A DNA stretch of 64,000 nt from Straminergon stramineum (GCA_963920665.1 OY987263.1:29066547-29130546); one strand, 5' to 3'. Counted from the stretch's first letter, positions 1 through 12,700 are shown. Notes: generated by a model from the sequence alone, not told the origin. Numbers and translations are program-made.

Positions 1-1530
1 TATCGCTCCACCGGGTATGGGTGATCACACTTGTCCTTGCCGTACTTGAAGAAATGCCCAAACTATATAACATGAAACAGAAAATAATATTTAATCGGAA
101 GTTAATTGCAGTGCACAGTCAGACCTCATTTCGAGTAAGAAACTTACTCTGATATATGTTCAGACTGTGTCCCACGGTGTACACATGTGATTTGGACAGC
201 TTCCACGTGTTATAATCTGACCACATGATTTTTCTGCCATAGTGCACTAGCCTACAGAATGTGTACTGTATCAATAAAAAGTGTCATTCCAGAGTCTTAC
301 ACTCAACACTTTCTAATGACATACTTGGGAATTGTACATTCCTCATGTTCTGTCATTTTGTGTAAGCATTGATTAGAGAACCTCTACAGATCAAGTTTTG
401 AATACATGTCAGTGCGCATTCAAGACATTTAGAGCCTGTTCGTCCCAGGCAGAGCAATTCGTGCAATTAGAGAGGGTTGAGTGCGCATTGCCTAAACTCT
501 GAGGGTTTGGTATACACTCAGAACACTTTTAAGTGACGTTCTCTAAAACAAACATTGTAAAATAGCACTGGAAAGGCTGTCAAAGAACGTAGCCCTCTTG
601 TCACACATTCAAACTAACTGATGTCCGAGTCATTTTGTTGGACCCCAGCAGTAACGAGATCAGGATAAGAAACTGAAAGAATCTAAACTAGAACGGATAA
701 GCAAAAGACAATACCTGGCCAAACATGGGCCCAACTCCACCGATCTGGAAAAACACCCACTGAATGGTCTCCCATTTCAGACGAGGATCATGAGACAAAA
801 ACTTCCCCGTCTTCTCAGCGAGGTACAGCAAGATTGCACCACTTTCAAAGACGTTGATCGGCTTCCCATCTGCCACATTCCAGCCCAATTGCACTGCAAC
901 GTGAACCTATTGTCCATGCCGCATTGATCACAAAACATTTCTAATTGAATTCTAAATCGGTACTCCAGAAAATTTCATCTTAAAATTCTGTACAAAAATT
1001 GCAGAGGTCAAATTTCCGAAATCAAGCATTATAAGAAGATGTCAGTCAATAAGCTCACCTGGGCCGTTAGGATCAACGATTGCAGGAATCTTGGAGTTTG
1101 GGTTGATGGCAATGAACTCCGGGGTGAACTGCTCATTCTTCATGATGTTGATGGTATGAGCATCATATTCTAACCCCATCTCCTCGAGCGCTACACTGAT
1201 CTGTAGCAATCGGACATAAACTTAGGGATGAGCAAAATTACGATACTTTGAAGTATAATTCCTTCACAAGGAGAGCATCTACTTTATCCTTCACCTCTAG
1301 TCACGTGTAAATCGTTTCAAGGTTCTTCACCTAACATGGTTTCAGAGGTACAATCATTCGTTACAAATCGCAGACTGTGTTCCATTATGTAGGGCAATTT
1401 CTAATCGAAACATATAAAATACTAAGATAGAAATGTCGACACTGAGCCCCCCCAAACACCCAATCTTATCAGAGCATACCTTCTGGCCATTGGGTGTGGC
1501 CAAGCTGTAAAGCTGAATCTTCGACGCCAT
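1..1530 (-). CDS. Ure2p/YghU-type glutathione S-transferase (5' part, truncated by window edge)
   Basis: Four exons read on the minus strand: 1530-1480, 1200-1059, 893-715 and 62-1, all with GT-AG introns and matching phases. They give about 144 residues before the window ends. The N-terminal thioredoxin-like GST domain is clear: LYSLATPNGQK (residues 7-17), a helix with VALEEMGLEYDA, the INPNSKIPAIVD segment with the cis-proline, and FESGAILLYLAEKTG, whose Glu-Ser binds the glutathione gamma-glutamyl group. The last exon begins FGHFFKYGKDK, as in bacterial YghU and yeast Ure2p-like GSTs and unlike plant tau or phi classes. This class conjugates or reduces substrates with glutathione in the cytosol and is known from mosses. 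The start is the ATG at 1530-1528; an upstream in-frame GTG at 1542 is not needed. The C-terminal helical domain lies mostly outside the window. Class assignment is confident; substrate is unknown. Confidence 0.9.
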
Positions 1531-2184
1531 TTTACCGTTCACTAGTTTCGCTACAAGAGAAGCTGGAGGCAGAAACCTAAAATTCCACGTTACGAAAAAC
1601 AGTCAGGTGAAAAACCCACCAGCAATGAGAGCACAATTAGGAAGAATCAAGACGACCATCGCCAACCGCTACTAAACTAACCAGGCAGGTCCATTTGCTG
1701 CACAATCCAAATCCAAATCCAAATCCACATCCAGATCCGAAATCCGAAATCCGAGAAGCTGTAAAATCCGCCCGAGAAAACAACGACATTGATGTTGAGA
1801 AAGCTCACACACACTGATTAGCATCTGATGCAAACATTAAGCATCAAAGCAGGAAGGAACCTACTACAAAGCATGCAGAAAACGTTGAATTCAATTCCAG
1901 TTTGTTTACCTTCTACAGAGTTGCAAATACTTCGATACAGCAGAGTTCAAACATTCAGAGATGGACGAGATAGAAACGCTTGACACTTGTATCATATAGG
2001 AGGGACCTCGGAAACCCTCATAGAAAACCCACTCACTGTCATCAGGGCTCCCAAGCCTAGAGAACGACGAATGTCACTAGGAAGCTTCTGAAGGGCTTTC
2101 TGCATTCGGAGTCGAGGAATGAAATATGGATGAATGTGGGATGAGAAATGTCCGTCATTGTGAAACTGACCGGCCGGCGGAAAA
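1531..2184. other. Upstream region of the GST gene
   Basis: This is the presumed 5' UTR and promoter side of the minus-strand GST gene. It is less AT-rich than the DNA further right. A short AATCCA-type repeat lies at 1704-1754. No TATA box or upstream exon could be fixed with confidence. Confidence 0.4.
1704..1754. repeat. AATCCA/ATCCGAA short tandem repeat
   Basis: About eight imperfect copies of a 6-8 bp unit (aatcca, then atccgaa) run in tandem just upstream of the GST first exon. On the gene's strand this is a TTGGAT tract. It is a simple-sequence repeat with no proven role. Confidence 0.8.
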
Positions 2185-2245
2185 AAGCCCCCTTCCATTG
2201 TTTCAGTACTGTTTCAAAGGGCTCACAGTCCAATATTAAAAGTAT

Positions 2246-2712
2246 ACTAAGGTAAAACAGCCCATTACGGAACTTTTGCCCATTACGGAACTCTATGAAT
2301 GAGCCCATGACAGTTTTCTTTTAATTTTTGAGATTTGGACCACATTCAATGTCTTAGCTAACTGGAATGGAGTAATTAGTGATTGCAATAGGAACTTTCA
2401 GTTTTTTAGTGTTAGTTCATTGCAGGAAGTGCCTTTTTCAGGTCTTCTGTGTTAGAAAATATTGTGACTGTAATAGGTAAGCAAGATGAGTGTTATGGAT
2501 TAGTTTGTTGGTTTTGGGGTAGTCTACAGGCTATGATGGGCTAAACATTTAAAAAATTCATAACAAATTCGCACTTTGTCAAAAAAATATAATTTCAAAT
2601 GTTCTTGCCATTTTTGTCACTTGACTTTCTCTGGAAAAAAAAGTAGAAAATTTCAGAAATGACAAGAGGGCAAACCCCCCATTTGGTCCATAATGGGTTG
2701 TTTTACCTTAGT
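2246..2712. mobile_element. MITE with 26-bp terminal inverted repeats (ACTAAGGTAAAACA ends)
   Basis: The left end (2246-2271) starts actaaggtaaaacagcccat. The right end (2687-2712) is its reverse complement with two mismatches over 26 bp. The element is 467 bp and has no coding potential, so it is non-autonomous. Its interior at about 2340-2510 matches the repeat at 18.8-19.05 kb and, inverted, the one at 61.4-61.5 kb. No clear target duplication was found, so the superfamily is open. Confidence 0.7.
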
Positions 2713-2950
2713 GTGTCCTCTGCCGTTGTCACAATCAAAATCAAAGTAAAAGTGATTTTCTAATTTTTTAATTCAATTTTTTTTAAAATTCAATAACTTT
2801 CACACCAAAGGCCAAAATGCCACAAAACAAAGCCCGTGCACCCCACCTCACCAAGGGCTTTCCAGCAATACCAAGAACACAACTGGAGGAGGCACAGTTC
2901 GAGAGATCTCAATGTAACAAACAAACAGCCTAACTTAAGGTGTGGATCAC
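2713..2950 (+). repeat. Dispersed repeat, copy 1 (partner at 43.1-43.4 kb)
   Basis: This block contains aaattcaataactttcaca, then a segment on aaacaaagcycgtg, a GGGCTTTCCA motif, gagatct and taacttaaggt. All occur in the same order and orientation at 43135-43396. The copies are diverged (roughly 70-80% by eye) and non-coding. It abuts the right end of the TIR element at 2712. Confidence 0.75.
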
Positions 2951-3410
2951 TACAATATTGCAAATATATTGCAACAATACATTTTCAATATACCATTTGA
3001 AAATGTACTTTTACAATACAATTGCAATATTGCAATAGTATATTTTCAATGTTGGATTGTGAGCCCTTTGAAACAATACTAAAACAGTATTGAAGCAATG
3101 GGGGGTTACTTTCTTGATGGGCGGCGATGCTCCCGACATTGGAAGGACCCTTGCAAGTTCATTGCAAGCAATGTTCATGATTTGGAAGGGGTTCCACACC
3201 TCAAAGCATTGATCAATCCATTTTTTTTTGAAAGATAAGAAGAAGTCTCATCTAACCCACTTTAGTTCATATTTTGAGGACTTCTATAGAATTAACTATG
3301 AATTTCTGAAATTGGACTTGGAGGTGCTCTAAAATCATTCCCACCTTTGAATGTTCATTGTGGCTATATTGAAAACTATATAATATGTACTCATGTATTA
3401 GAAAATGCTT

Positions 3411-3972
3411 TTAACCCTTTCAAGACTAGACGTTGAAATTTCAAACAACAGATGAATACAAATACATCTCAAGCATACAAAAATATTTTTTTCCTTCATT
3501 GAATTTTTTGAAGATTCTTGTATTGATTCTTTAATATTTGTATTATATAGAATTTGAAGACTTTTCTTTGCAAATATTCTATAATCAAAGAATACTAGTA
3601 GGTCTAGCTTTAGAAATAAATTTTTTCAATTCAAAAAATGACCCTTCAAAAATGACTTGAATAAAATAAAATAAAAAAGTCTTCAAAAGTCACTATAATT
3701 AGAACTTAAAGGGAAAAAAATTCTTGTGAAACTCACAAATGTTCAATCTACAATCACTTTTAGAAGAAATTTCAATTTTTGGCTCAAATTTTATTGAAAA
3801 ATATTGGTTTGTATACTAGCTGATCTAACCATATGGATATGATCTATGGATCATATTTTATAACTATTGTTTGAGAGCCATCACTAAATTATTTTTCTAA
3901 GTTGTATTTTATAATACATCCTTACAATTTTGGAAATCTGGACTATCCTAGCTTCTAATCTTAAGGGGTTCA
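3411..3972. mobile_element. TTAA-flanked MITE, family G
   Basis: The left border is TTAA followed by CCCTTTCAAGACTAG. The right border is the complement of CCCCTTAAGATTAG followed by TTCA, a one-base variant of TTAA. The element is 562 bp, strongly AT-rich and without coding capacity. The interior does not resemble the other TTAA-flanked families in the window. Confidence is lower than for the multi-copy families because only one copy is present. Confidence 0.5.
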
Positions 3973-6900
3973 ACTAAGCACACTTTTTGCAAACCACACT
4001 CTAGATTTTGAACATTTTATAAAGCCAAATAATTGCATGTTAAGAAACTTGCTCTTCTTCAAATGTTACAAGAATTGTTGCATTTCAAGTTGTAGAGTCT
4101 CCAAAGACTTAGGCATACACACATATTTCACAATTAATGCTAGTATATGACAAAATTAGTGCATATTTGAAAAATTAGTAATAGATTTTGTATGTTTTGT
4201 TTCATAGAGATCGTGAATTTGATGTTTATCTATTTGAATTGACCTTTAGATCTTGAAATAAGTGCATGAGTTGGTGCTAGAGGTGTATATAAGCCTAAAT
4301 TCAATTTGTATAACAATGTTTAACCTTGAATTCAACAAAAAATTATTAGAAAAAATTCTACATGTGCTCAAAATGTGTCTTTGGAAATGTTAGAATGCTT
4401 AATTTCTTGTCGAAATTATTTTCACTTGAATGATTTTGTTTCTTACATCTTTATATGGCTATCAACTAGAAAGAGTCATTGAATAATGCATAAACAATTC
4501 AATCTTATGTCTTGCTATACTCAAAATTTGATGCAGATACTATAAGGAAACCATGCAAATCTGACAAAGCCAATATGACTAGGTGGTGATATGGACTTTG
4601 ACACAATCACATTTATCATTTCTGAGTAGTCAAGTCATATGCTAGTCATATATGTTTATGAGATGATGGGAACTCAATGGGAACTTCATGGAGAATATGC
4701 ATGTTTAATTTGTTCCACTTGCATTTTTTTAGTCACATTTGACAATATGAACTCACGGATAGTGCAAGTGAGACTGCACCGAGGACTACACTAACCAGAT
4801 CTCATCAACATAGGGTTTTTTTTAGTGTTATTATTTTTTATTTTAGTTCCTTTTTGCATCCTTCTACATGGTCAAGGTGAATTTGCCCCGTCATTGCCCC
4901 CCCAATAGATGGATGGGGGGATGAATAGGATTTCTTTCAGCATGTATTCAATGGTGGTTCTTATTGTTATTTCTCTTTGTTTTTTTTCTAAATTATAATT
5001 CACTACTTCTTCCCTTAGTACTATCTAACAGTAAAGTGATCTATCATATACAGAGTAATATGTCCCAATGGTTAGTCAAGGCTTGATTCAAAGTCCATGC
5101 GTGCCACAAAAGTAAAAGAAAGTCTTTCATGAAACAAAATTAATTTTATCATCCATTTTAACAACTACATTGTCCTTAGAGTTTTAAAGGATTAGAGTCG
5201 TAAACTCAAATATGGATGATCATGCTTTATTCCAAGTTGCTCAATCATTTATGGCACAATAGTAGATAGAGTATTAGAGCATCTTGAACACCCTAATTCT
5301 TCTTTTGAATTAGTATATGTTATGCATTTTATTACAAGTTTTTTGGAATTTCTTTCAAAAATGTTGATTTTGTTAATGATATTTTGCTTATTCATATATA
5401 GCTTGAGGAACTATAGATTTATGCATGTCAGAATTTCTTCCAAACTCAATTTGCAAAAAAAATAGTATTCATTTGTCCCCACTAAAAAGACAAATAAAAG
5501 CATTAAGAGAAATTTGTTTAGATATTTCTAGATTTAGATGTATGGACTAGAAATATCAAATAATCTACCAATTGTGAGTAGCAAAATCAAGGATTGATGT
5601 AACACAAATATAATAATATGCTATTATATATAGACATTGTTATAAGATATTTTTATAATAAAAGTTAAAAGGCCCACTCTAATTGTGACAATGTTCTAAT
5701 GAATGAACTTCTTGTAGTAGTGTGTATTCCTATTAAATGGCATTGTTGATCTCTCTACGTATATTCAAATTCTAAAAATAAATTAAGAAGGAGGCAAAAG
5801 AGGAATGGGAAGATATGTTGTATGGTAGAACCACCCACAACCAACTAGGCCCCATGGTCAATACATAGGTAATGGGAAATTCAACAAAGAGATGATTGAT
5901 AAATAACTAATAGTTTCTTGGTTTCCCACCATCTTCTAGCCATCTGTGAGTGTTTTAAACTCCACCCTCTGAGTTAAAACGTGCACACGAGTTCTAATCG
6001 TTTGTTAAATCAATTATTTAGGGTGTTTTCAATCTAAGTTCAATTTGTGCCTTTCAAGCAATGGACACTTTGTTTTTAAATATTCAAATTGAGCTCAAAT
6101 TATGTAATCCTAAACTTTTAAACTATGGTTAACTAAATCAACTACCTAATGAAAAAATGAATTCAAACTACATTTGATCTAACCTCACTTGTAGAATGTA
6201 ATTTTCCCTTTCCGGAGTAATAAAGCAAGTTAAATTCTAACTTCCCTACTAAAAGAAATGAATGGATGAAATGTTGACCCCTAAACTACATCATAACCTT
6301 CATCTACGAATTAAAAATAATAAAAATAATAAAAATAAATCTAAATTTTAGAGTTGAGGTTTCTAATTATGTTAGTTACCTAATTCTCAGTTTAAACCTA
6401 ATTTGACCAATAATCAAAGAACTTCATCCAAATTAAGATCAAACTTCATCTAACCTTTTCTCATTTAAAATTAAAGTATTTTTTAAATGAAAAGAGGTTC
6501 TGAAATCTTTAAAAGATTCCCTAATTGATTCCTAATTTAAATGATTTTTTATAGATTCTTTTTAATTATCTTCTAATCTAATGTAAATCAAACTTTCTAT
6601 TCTAAAATTAGGATTTTTTAGGATTTTTTAAAATATTTTTAAGAGGAAAATTCAGAAATTACCTTTCCAACAAGGTAAAACACTTAAATCACTAAATTCC
6701 TAATGAAAAAGTTATTAATGGATGAAATTTGTTAAAAATTAGTGATTTAAACTTCATCCATCAATTACTTTTGATTTAAATTAGTAGTTTAACCTACTCT
6801 AAATCCTATAGGGTAATTCTCTAATCTATTCTAATAAGAAAATTTCAAATTCAACTTCCAAATCAAAGCAAAACAGAAATAAATCAAAAGCGGAAATTTA

Positions 6901-8179
6901 AAAGCAAAAACAAAAATAAATCAACTTACTTCACCCATGAATGAGTCGATCATGCCATCCTCAAGCATCACGAGATGGATTGTCTCGTAGTAACCCGCTC
7001 CCTCCTCCATTTTTGCTAATCCATCGCGCAATTTGAAATTAATCCTTGTTCATTGTCATATTTCTGTTTTAACTTTGTTTTTCCTACTAATAGTTATGGG
7101 ATTTTATTAATTTTGGTTGTATTTAAGACAATTCCTAATTAATTAGAAATTCTTTTAATACCCCAAAACCTTTTAAATCCACTAAATCAAATCAAATAGA
7201 ACCTTCTAATTAGTAATTATTGTATAAATTTCCTAATTATTTTAGAAATATTAATTGGCCTTTTGTTTTATCTTCTTGGCTTATTAGGCCTAATAAAGCA
7301 AAATCCCATACAACAATCCAAAGCCCCTAATTCCCTCAAAAATCTAATTAATAACTAACAAACAATTTAGTGAATAGTTTAAGGAATAAAATCTAGTGAC
7401 ATGACCCTACCTATGAAAGATAATATTCTTCCCAACTATTCATCATCCAACTACCAAGACTTCTTAGTTGTCACTTCCAAATGGTTTTGTTCATTTGGTG
7501 GTTGGAAATTTGATGTGAGGTTGCAACTTTGTGAGATTAGACTTGATTTAAAGACTTATACTTGTTTTTAGAGATTGAATTCAAGTTTTAGGTGTGTAAT
7601 TATATCCTAGAAAGTTGAGCTTATCAATCAAATTATAATTTCAAAGAACCAAATTCTGAATGAGTTGGACTATGAGTATATGTACCAATTAGTTTTCAAA
7701 TTCTTGCTTTCACGATTTGGCTTCTGAGATTTGACTCACTGGTTGGCTCCCTGGCTTCCACGCTCTGTTTGACTACTGTCAATTTTCGAACTAGCTCACC
7801 ACCCAACTAGCTGACCATCACAAAATTCCCCTGTCACGAATAGTGAAGAGTAATCATACAATTATCGTCGAGCACTGCTTTCATGTTACATTCATTCATT
7901 TGGAAACATTGTTACAACACGACGTTGACATTCATGATTACAATGCGGTATAGACATATCATTTATATTTGAGTTTGAAGTGTTAAAGTTATACGATAAC
8001 TATGCATGACTAAAAATGAACGATTTCAGTGGTTTAATGGTGGGTGACTGACTACATGCAGCATTAGTGTTTATTTGAGATATATCAAGCTCGTGCAATA
8101 ATCATACAACATCATGTCAATGCATAGTTATTGCACTAACATTGCATTTTTTTTATCTTTCACAATTTTAGTATGAGGT
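3973..8179. other. AT-rich intergenic DNA without a recognised gene
   Basis: No open frame longer than about 60 codons, no TE protein and no RNA gene were recognised. There are short A/T runs and an (ATAAAA)-like tract at 6311-6340. One GC-richer spot at 6925-7020 carries a small spliced-looking reading frame, listed separately. A CACTACTACAAG-like motif in reverse orientation at 5709-5722 could be a CACTA terminus, but I found no partner. Confidence 0.5.
6930..7010 (-). other. Possible 27-codon first exon ending at a consensus splice donor
   Basis: On the minus strand an ATG at 7010-7008 opens a 27-codon frame starting MEEGAGYYETIH. It runs directly into a strong donor, gaa followed by gtaagt, with the exon ending at 6930. 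Base composition is clearly less AT-rich than the surrounding kilobases. No matching downstream exon was recognised. It may be a leftover exon of a gene or of a retroelement. Confidence 0.25.
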
Positions 8180-8586
8180 CAATTGAAAAGTAGGAATTGT
8201 ATTGAAAGTAGAAATTTAGTCCTCATTTAGGCATAGTAGAATAATTTTTTTCAAAAAACTTTAAACTAAGAAAGGTTGGTAAATCAATCTAGCTTTCATT
8301 TCAAAAAATCCATTTGAGATTTCGAGCCTCCAATCAAAAGTTATGGACAAAGTTTAGAGACGAATTAGAACATACATTTTTTTTGACATTTTCAAACATT
8401 CTCTTTGAATTTTGTCCATAACTTTTGATTGGAGGCTTTAAATCTCAAACGGATTTTTGGAAATGAAAGCTAGATTGATTTACCAAATTTTCTTTGTTAA
8501 AAATGTTTGAAAAAAAATATTCTACTATGCTTAAATGTGGTCTAAATTTCAACTTTTAACACAACTGAATTCCTATGTTTCAATTG
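8180..8586. repeat. Long foldback hairpin (about 180-bp arms)
   Basis: The arm from 8180 (caattgaaaa...) to about 8362 is complementary to about 8403-8586 (ending in tttcaattg). Shared blocks include gcatagtagaata with its complement, the tagctttcatt block, and cctccaatcaaaagttatgg. A loop of some 40-50 bp separates the arms. There is no coding capacity. It is a foldback transposon or MITE and could form a long double-stranded RNA if transcribed. Confidence 0.8.
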
Positions 8587-11269
8587 GCAATGAGTGAATA
8601 GTCAAGCTCTCATCTTCAAGTTATCCCTTATCCTTTGAGTGTTCGTGATGGACAATGGATTTTAGTATAAAAGGGGACTCTCTACCCTCCATTCTCATGA
8701 AGAGTCAATGAAGTGATTCTTTCACTACGTCATCAAGTTTCTTGATGGCCTATTGATAGATTCAATTTGAGCTATGTTTTGATGCCAATGAAGTGATTCC
8801 TTCACTATGCAATCAAGTTTCTTGGTGGCCTATTGATGGATTCAATTCAAGGTGGAGTTGTGTGGCCTATAATAATTATGAATTTTGTGGCCAAGTGTAG
8901 TTATGTAGTTCATTTTGAAGCTACAGTAGTGGATGTTTTAATTTACAAAATGCAAACACTTGATTAATACACACAAATCATTTTCAGTTTATATCTTAAT
9001 GATTACACCATTAAATAAGAGGTATTACAATACAAAGAGCAATGACATTATTGTCATGGATTTTCTATGTATTGAAACGCATATAAAATGCACAACAATA
9101 ATAATTATTTTATACGTACAATTTATGTCTTTTTCATTCATTTGATTAATGTATTGAAGCCATGTAATTAATACCAATTACAAAGTAGTGCCAAATTGTT
9201 GTAGTAATCATGTGCATTGTAATAATGCGATAAATTGTATGTCAACTTGCGCACCCATGAAACAATGATAACCACATGATAACTATTGACAAACCACAGG
9301 TTCTAAACTTTGTGATGATTATATTGTTAATTGCAACCACGTGTTGAGGCGTATTGGTCTTCCAATCAGTACCTCGGTCAACACCCCAATTGGCACCTCA
9401 GTCGACATTTGACCTTGTCTCCTCATTCTGTTTACCTTATTTTTGATGTTTGGATTATGGCCCTTTGTTGAAATCACTGAATTTTGTAACTACCCTAATT
9501 TTTTACCAATCTAATATTAATAAAACAAATTCTCAAGCTTAAAGATTGAATTAATTCTCTAACTAAAACTAATCAATTTTGGATTTTTTTAGGAACTTCT
9601 AAGCAAACTTTCACTAACTATAACTATGACATTCAAATGGGTTTGTTTGGGGTTTTTTTGTTGAATTTTCCAACTTCTTAAATTCTAAATTAATAATCTA
9701 ATTTTTGGGGATTTTTGGAATAAATTTAACTAAGCAAATCAAAGTGTTCTAATCTAATTGGAACTCTCTTTGAAAATAATTTTAATAACTCTAACTAAAG
9801 GAAAAACTAATCTCAATTTTTGGGTTTTTCTAATTACTACTAAGGATTTTCTCAAGGGTTCAGACTAAAGAATTTTGACTACTTTTTTTTTAATTCTCTC
9901 ATGAAATCAAATGACCCAAATTACTTCCACGTGCAAGGGCATTTTCCCAACATACAAAGAAATAAATTTTTCTAATGATTTCAAGTACTTAAATACTTGG
10001 AACCACTTTGAAAAAGTATAAATTTTGGAAATTCCAAAGTTAAAGCTTCATTGTGCAAGGGCAACTTCAGGTATCCACGGTGTCAATGGTCAAAGAACAA
10101 TATTTTGAAAATTCAATCTTTAAAGGAGGTACACATGACAATGTTTAAACCCAACATTAAAGACTAATTTCTCAAAATTTCAATGTATCCAAGATTTAAT
10201 CACTAAAGGAGGTACACATGACAACATTTAAACCAAACTTGAGCAATTAAAGTCCCAATTTTTGTTATACAACGAATCTTGGGCAAAGGTTGGTTTAATA
10301 AACTTTTGGCAAAGTCAAGCTTCGCCACCTTAAGCCTATTAATCCCAAATTCTGTTATAATGAGCACAAATTGTTAGTATTTAAGAAATCTCAAACGAAA
10401 TTAGAGTTTGGAGGTCTATCCCTTCCAAAACTCTCTTGAATAAAAGAAAATGAAGGCTTAGCCTCAAGAAACCAAAGAAATCAAATAGAAATCACTTCAA
10501 AGGGACCTTCTCGTTCTTCAAAGTGTGCTAATCAAAAAATAGAATGAAAATCAGGTTAGATCTCAACTTGGATCAGTACTCCAACTACGCTGATAGCACA
10601 AGAGAATCAAAAACAAAGTTTAGTTATGAGAATGAGAGTGCCAAAAACCTCGAGGGAAGGGCCTTTTATACTTGTCTCAGGCCCCTTCTTGGTAAGTTGT
10701 CGGCGGAAAAACATTTACTTTCGATTCCTAGATATTTCCTAAACTACCCTAATGTATTTTCTAAATATTATTTGTTTAATGAAAGAATTCTCTAAAATCT
10801 TCCCCATTTAGCTGATAAATCTTGGCTAAATCAAATCCAAGATCTTTTTCCAAAGATATTTCGAAAATAACCCTAATTAACCGAGATATTTTACTAATTA
10901 ACCTAGATATTTTGCTAATTAACTCAAAGTATTTCTAAATTATCTTTCTTTAGACCAAAGATGGCTTATTATACAAGAAAAGAGATCTTACCCAAATCCA
11001 ATCTTCAATCTTCCAAAAGATATTTGTGAAATTAACTTTGAATTACTTCTAATTACTCTAAAAAAGTCAAACCTACTGTTGGACCCTTCCTATCTTCTAG
11101 GGAACAATTCCAAATTGAGAAACGATTGCGCTATCGTGTTTAGAAGACTCAAATTAACAATGGAAAGCCGTTTGTAAGCGTAAAATCAACCTACGGTAAT
11201 TCCAAAGAAAAGTCAAAACTCTAACTTTTGGAATTTGTTTCTTTTGAGGAAATTGTCTGGCTAGGGTTA
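8587..11269. other. AT-rich repeat DNA with a short tandem duplication
   Basis: No gene was recognised. A segment beginning taaaggaggtacacatgaca at 10121 is repeated with an 83-bp period at 10204. Open frames at 8960-9145 and 10544-10795 are short, AT-biased and show no motif. The 10.4-10.8 kb part has loose similarity to about 28.1-28.6 kb and may belong to the long repeat described next. Confidence 0.45.
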
Positions 11270-12240
11270 CTCAGAAGGTTCAGGGGAGTAAGAAAAGACC
11301 CCTCATTCATGTCATTTGGACACTGCCAACTCCTAGTATATTAGTCAACCCACTATAAAGTTGTAAATTCTTCAAAAGTTCAATGTCGTTGCCGATTTTG
11401 ATACTTAAGAATGTCAAAATATCTTCAATCTTTGTGGGACGCTTTATTAGCACACAAAACACTATCCTAATTTTTAGTGGGATTTTACTGTATCATGAAT
11501 AATTTCTAGGAATTTACGACCATGTTCAAAGGTAATTGACTTCCGATGGAGTCATTGTAATTATTTTGGAAAAATCCAAAACTTTTTGGGTAGCTTCTAA
11601 AAAATTCCCAAAATCAAAGTGCAACATTACATTTTACTATGCACTATTCATAAGGGAGCTAAAATTAACAATTTCCTTTTAATTTTTGCCCAAAGGAAAA
11701 ATTATTCTTGTATTTGAGAATCTTAGAACAACTAGTTCCATGCTTTTAAAATAAAAACACTTTTCTTTATATTCCGGTTGCTCTCCCATCACTTTACTTG
11801 CAGATTGGATCATTCTTCTATAAGTTACTTGCAAATAAGAATTTACCAATCCAAATTCTTTACGAATTGGATGGTGACCTATACTAGACTCTCTAGATCT
11901 AAAATAGACTTAGCCAGTTTGTCACATGCATTTACAAGACTTAGTTTAGCATAGACAACTACTAGGACTAGTTAACACTCAGACCCTTAATTCTCTCAGA
12001 AATACTTAATTGACCTCTCAGTCTTTCAACTAGGCACTAGAAGTATGAAATTGGAGTATTTTAGGTACTCCATACTTTTAGGATGATTTCTCATTACATT
12101 GGTAGGGAATTCTATCAAATACCACTCAAACACTCTTTTTTATACCTTTTTATATATAAATACTCTAAAATACTAACAAAACGAAAAAAAAAAAAGCTTG
12201 AGTTCCAAGTGCCAACTTGAGGGCTCACACCATCACTATT
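11270..12240 (+). repeat. Degenerate long dispersed repeat, copy 1 (partner at 28.8-30.1 kb)
   Basis: Blocks shared in the same order with 28810-30115 include a ttcaggggrgtaa-like start, actcctctTCAAC-type sequence, ctaatttttattrgratttta, and later cacatgcatt. After these come ggagtattytaggtactc and a block ending ggctcacac. The copies are old and interrupted. No retroelement protein remains, so the class is unknown; an LTR-retrotransposon fragment is possible. Confidence 0.45.
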
Positions 12241-12469
12241 ATGACACATGTGTTTCATTTTGAGAGCCAAATTAGTCTTTAAATGAGCAATGATGGAAGA
12301 AACTATGTATTAGGGATGGGTATAAGCTAACTTCTTGCTTCTAAAATTCATAACAATTTGAATTTAAGGAAAAAAATTACAAAAATTTGACAATGCCCAT
12401 CATTTCTATCTCTCTATAGGGCAAAAACTTAACAATGCCTTCTACTACTCCAGGTCATGCACAAAATGC
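12241..12469. other. Intergenic spacer
   Basis: A short AT-rich stretch between two repeats. Nothing recognisable was seen in it. Confidence 0.4.
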
Positions 12470-12700
12470 TTAACCCTTAAACGATGCGGCAGATGGTTTT
12501 TGTCTGATGAACATCAAGGAATTCTCCTCTGTAGGAAAGAATTGCAACTATTCATCCTCAGAATAGGGGTGGAAAGAAGAGATCTTCTACAATAGTTTAA
12601 CTTCAAATGAGTATTTTTTTTATTTTTTTAAAGTGGATGACGTCACATGGTTCTAAAATGGCTGATTTTCACGATCACGAGCCTTGCGTTCAAAGGTTAA
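12470..12700 (+). mobile_element. TTAA-flanked MITE, family C copy 1
   Basis: The element is bounded by TTAA at 12470-12473 and at 12697-12700. The left terminus is CCCTTAAACGATGC and the right is the complement of CCTTTGAACGCAAGG. The 231-bp length and internal order (gtttttgtcygatg, attcatcct, agagatct, gatgayGTCACATGGTTC) match the copy at 48552-48784. It is non-coding. TTAA target sites with CCC termini resemble piggyBac-type elements. Confidence 0.8.

Larger units (their letters stand above)
2185..3108. repeat. Large inverted-repeat mosaic surrounding a TIR element
   Basis: The segment 2185-2233 reappears as an imperfect reverse complement at 3052-3108, with the shared core ttggattgtgagccctttg. 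Between the arms lie the TIR element at 2246-2712 and one copy of a dispersed repeat at 2713-2950. At 2953-3045 there is a further AT-rich imperfect inverted repeat built on caatattgcaa. The layout suggests a foldback element with another element nested in it. No coding capacity is evident. Confidence 0.6.

Noticed and set aside
1531..1542. GTG start extending the GST by four residues
   Set aside because: Plant nuclear genes start at ATG, and the ATG at 1530 gives the normal N-terminus.
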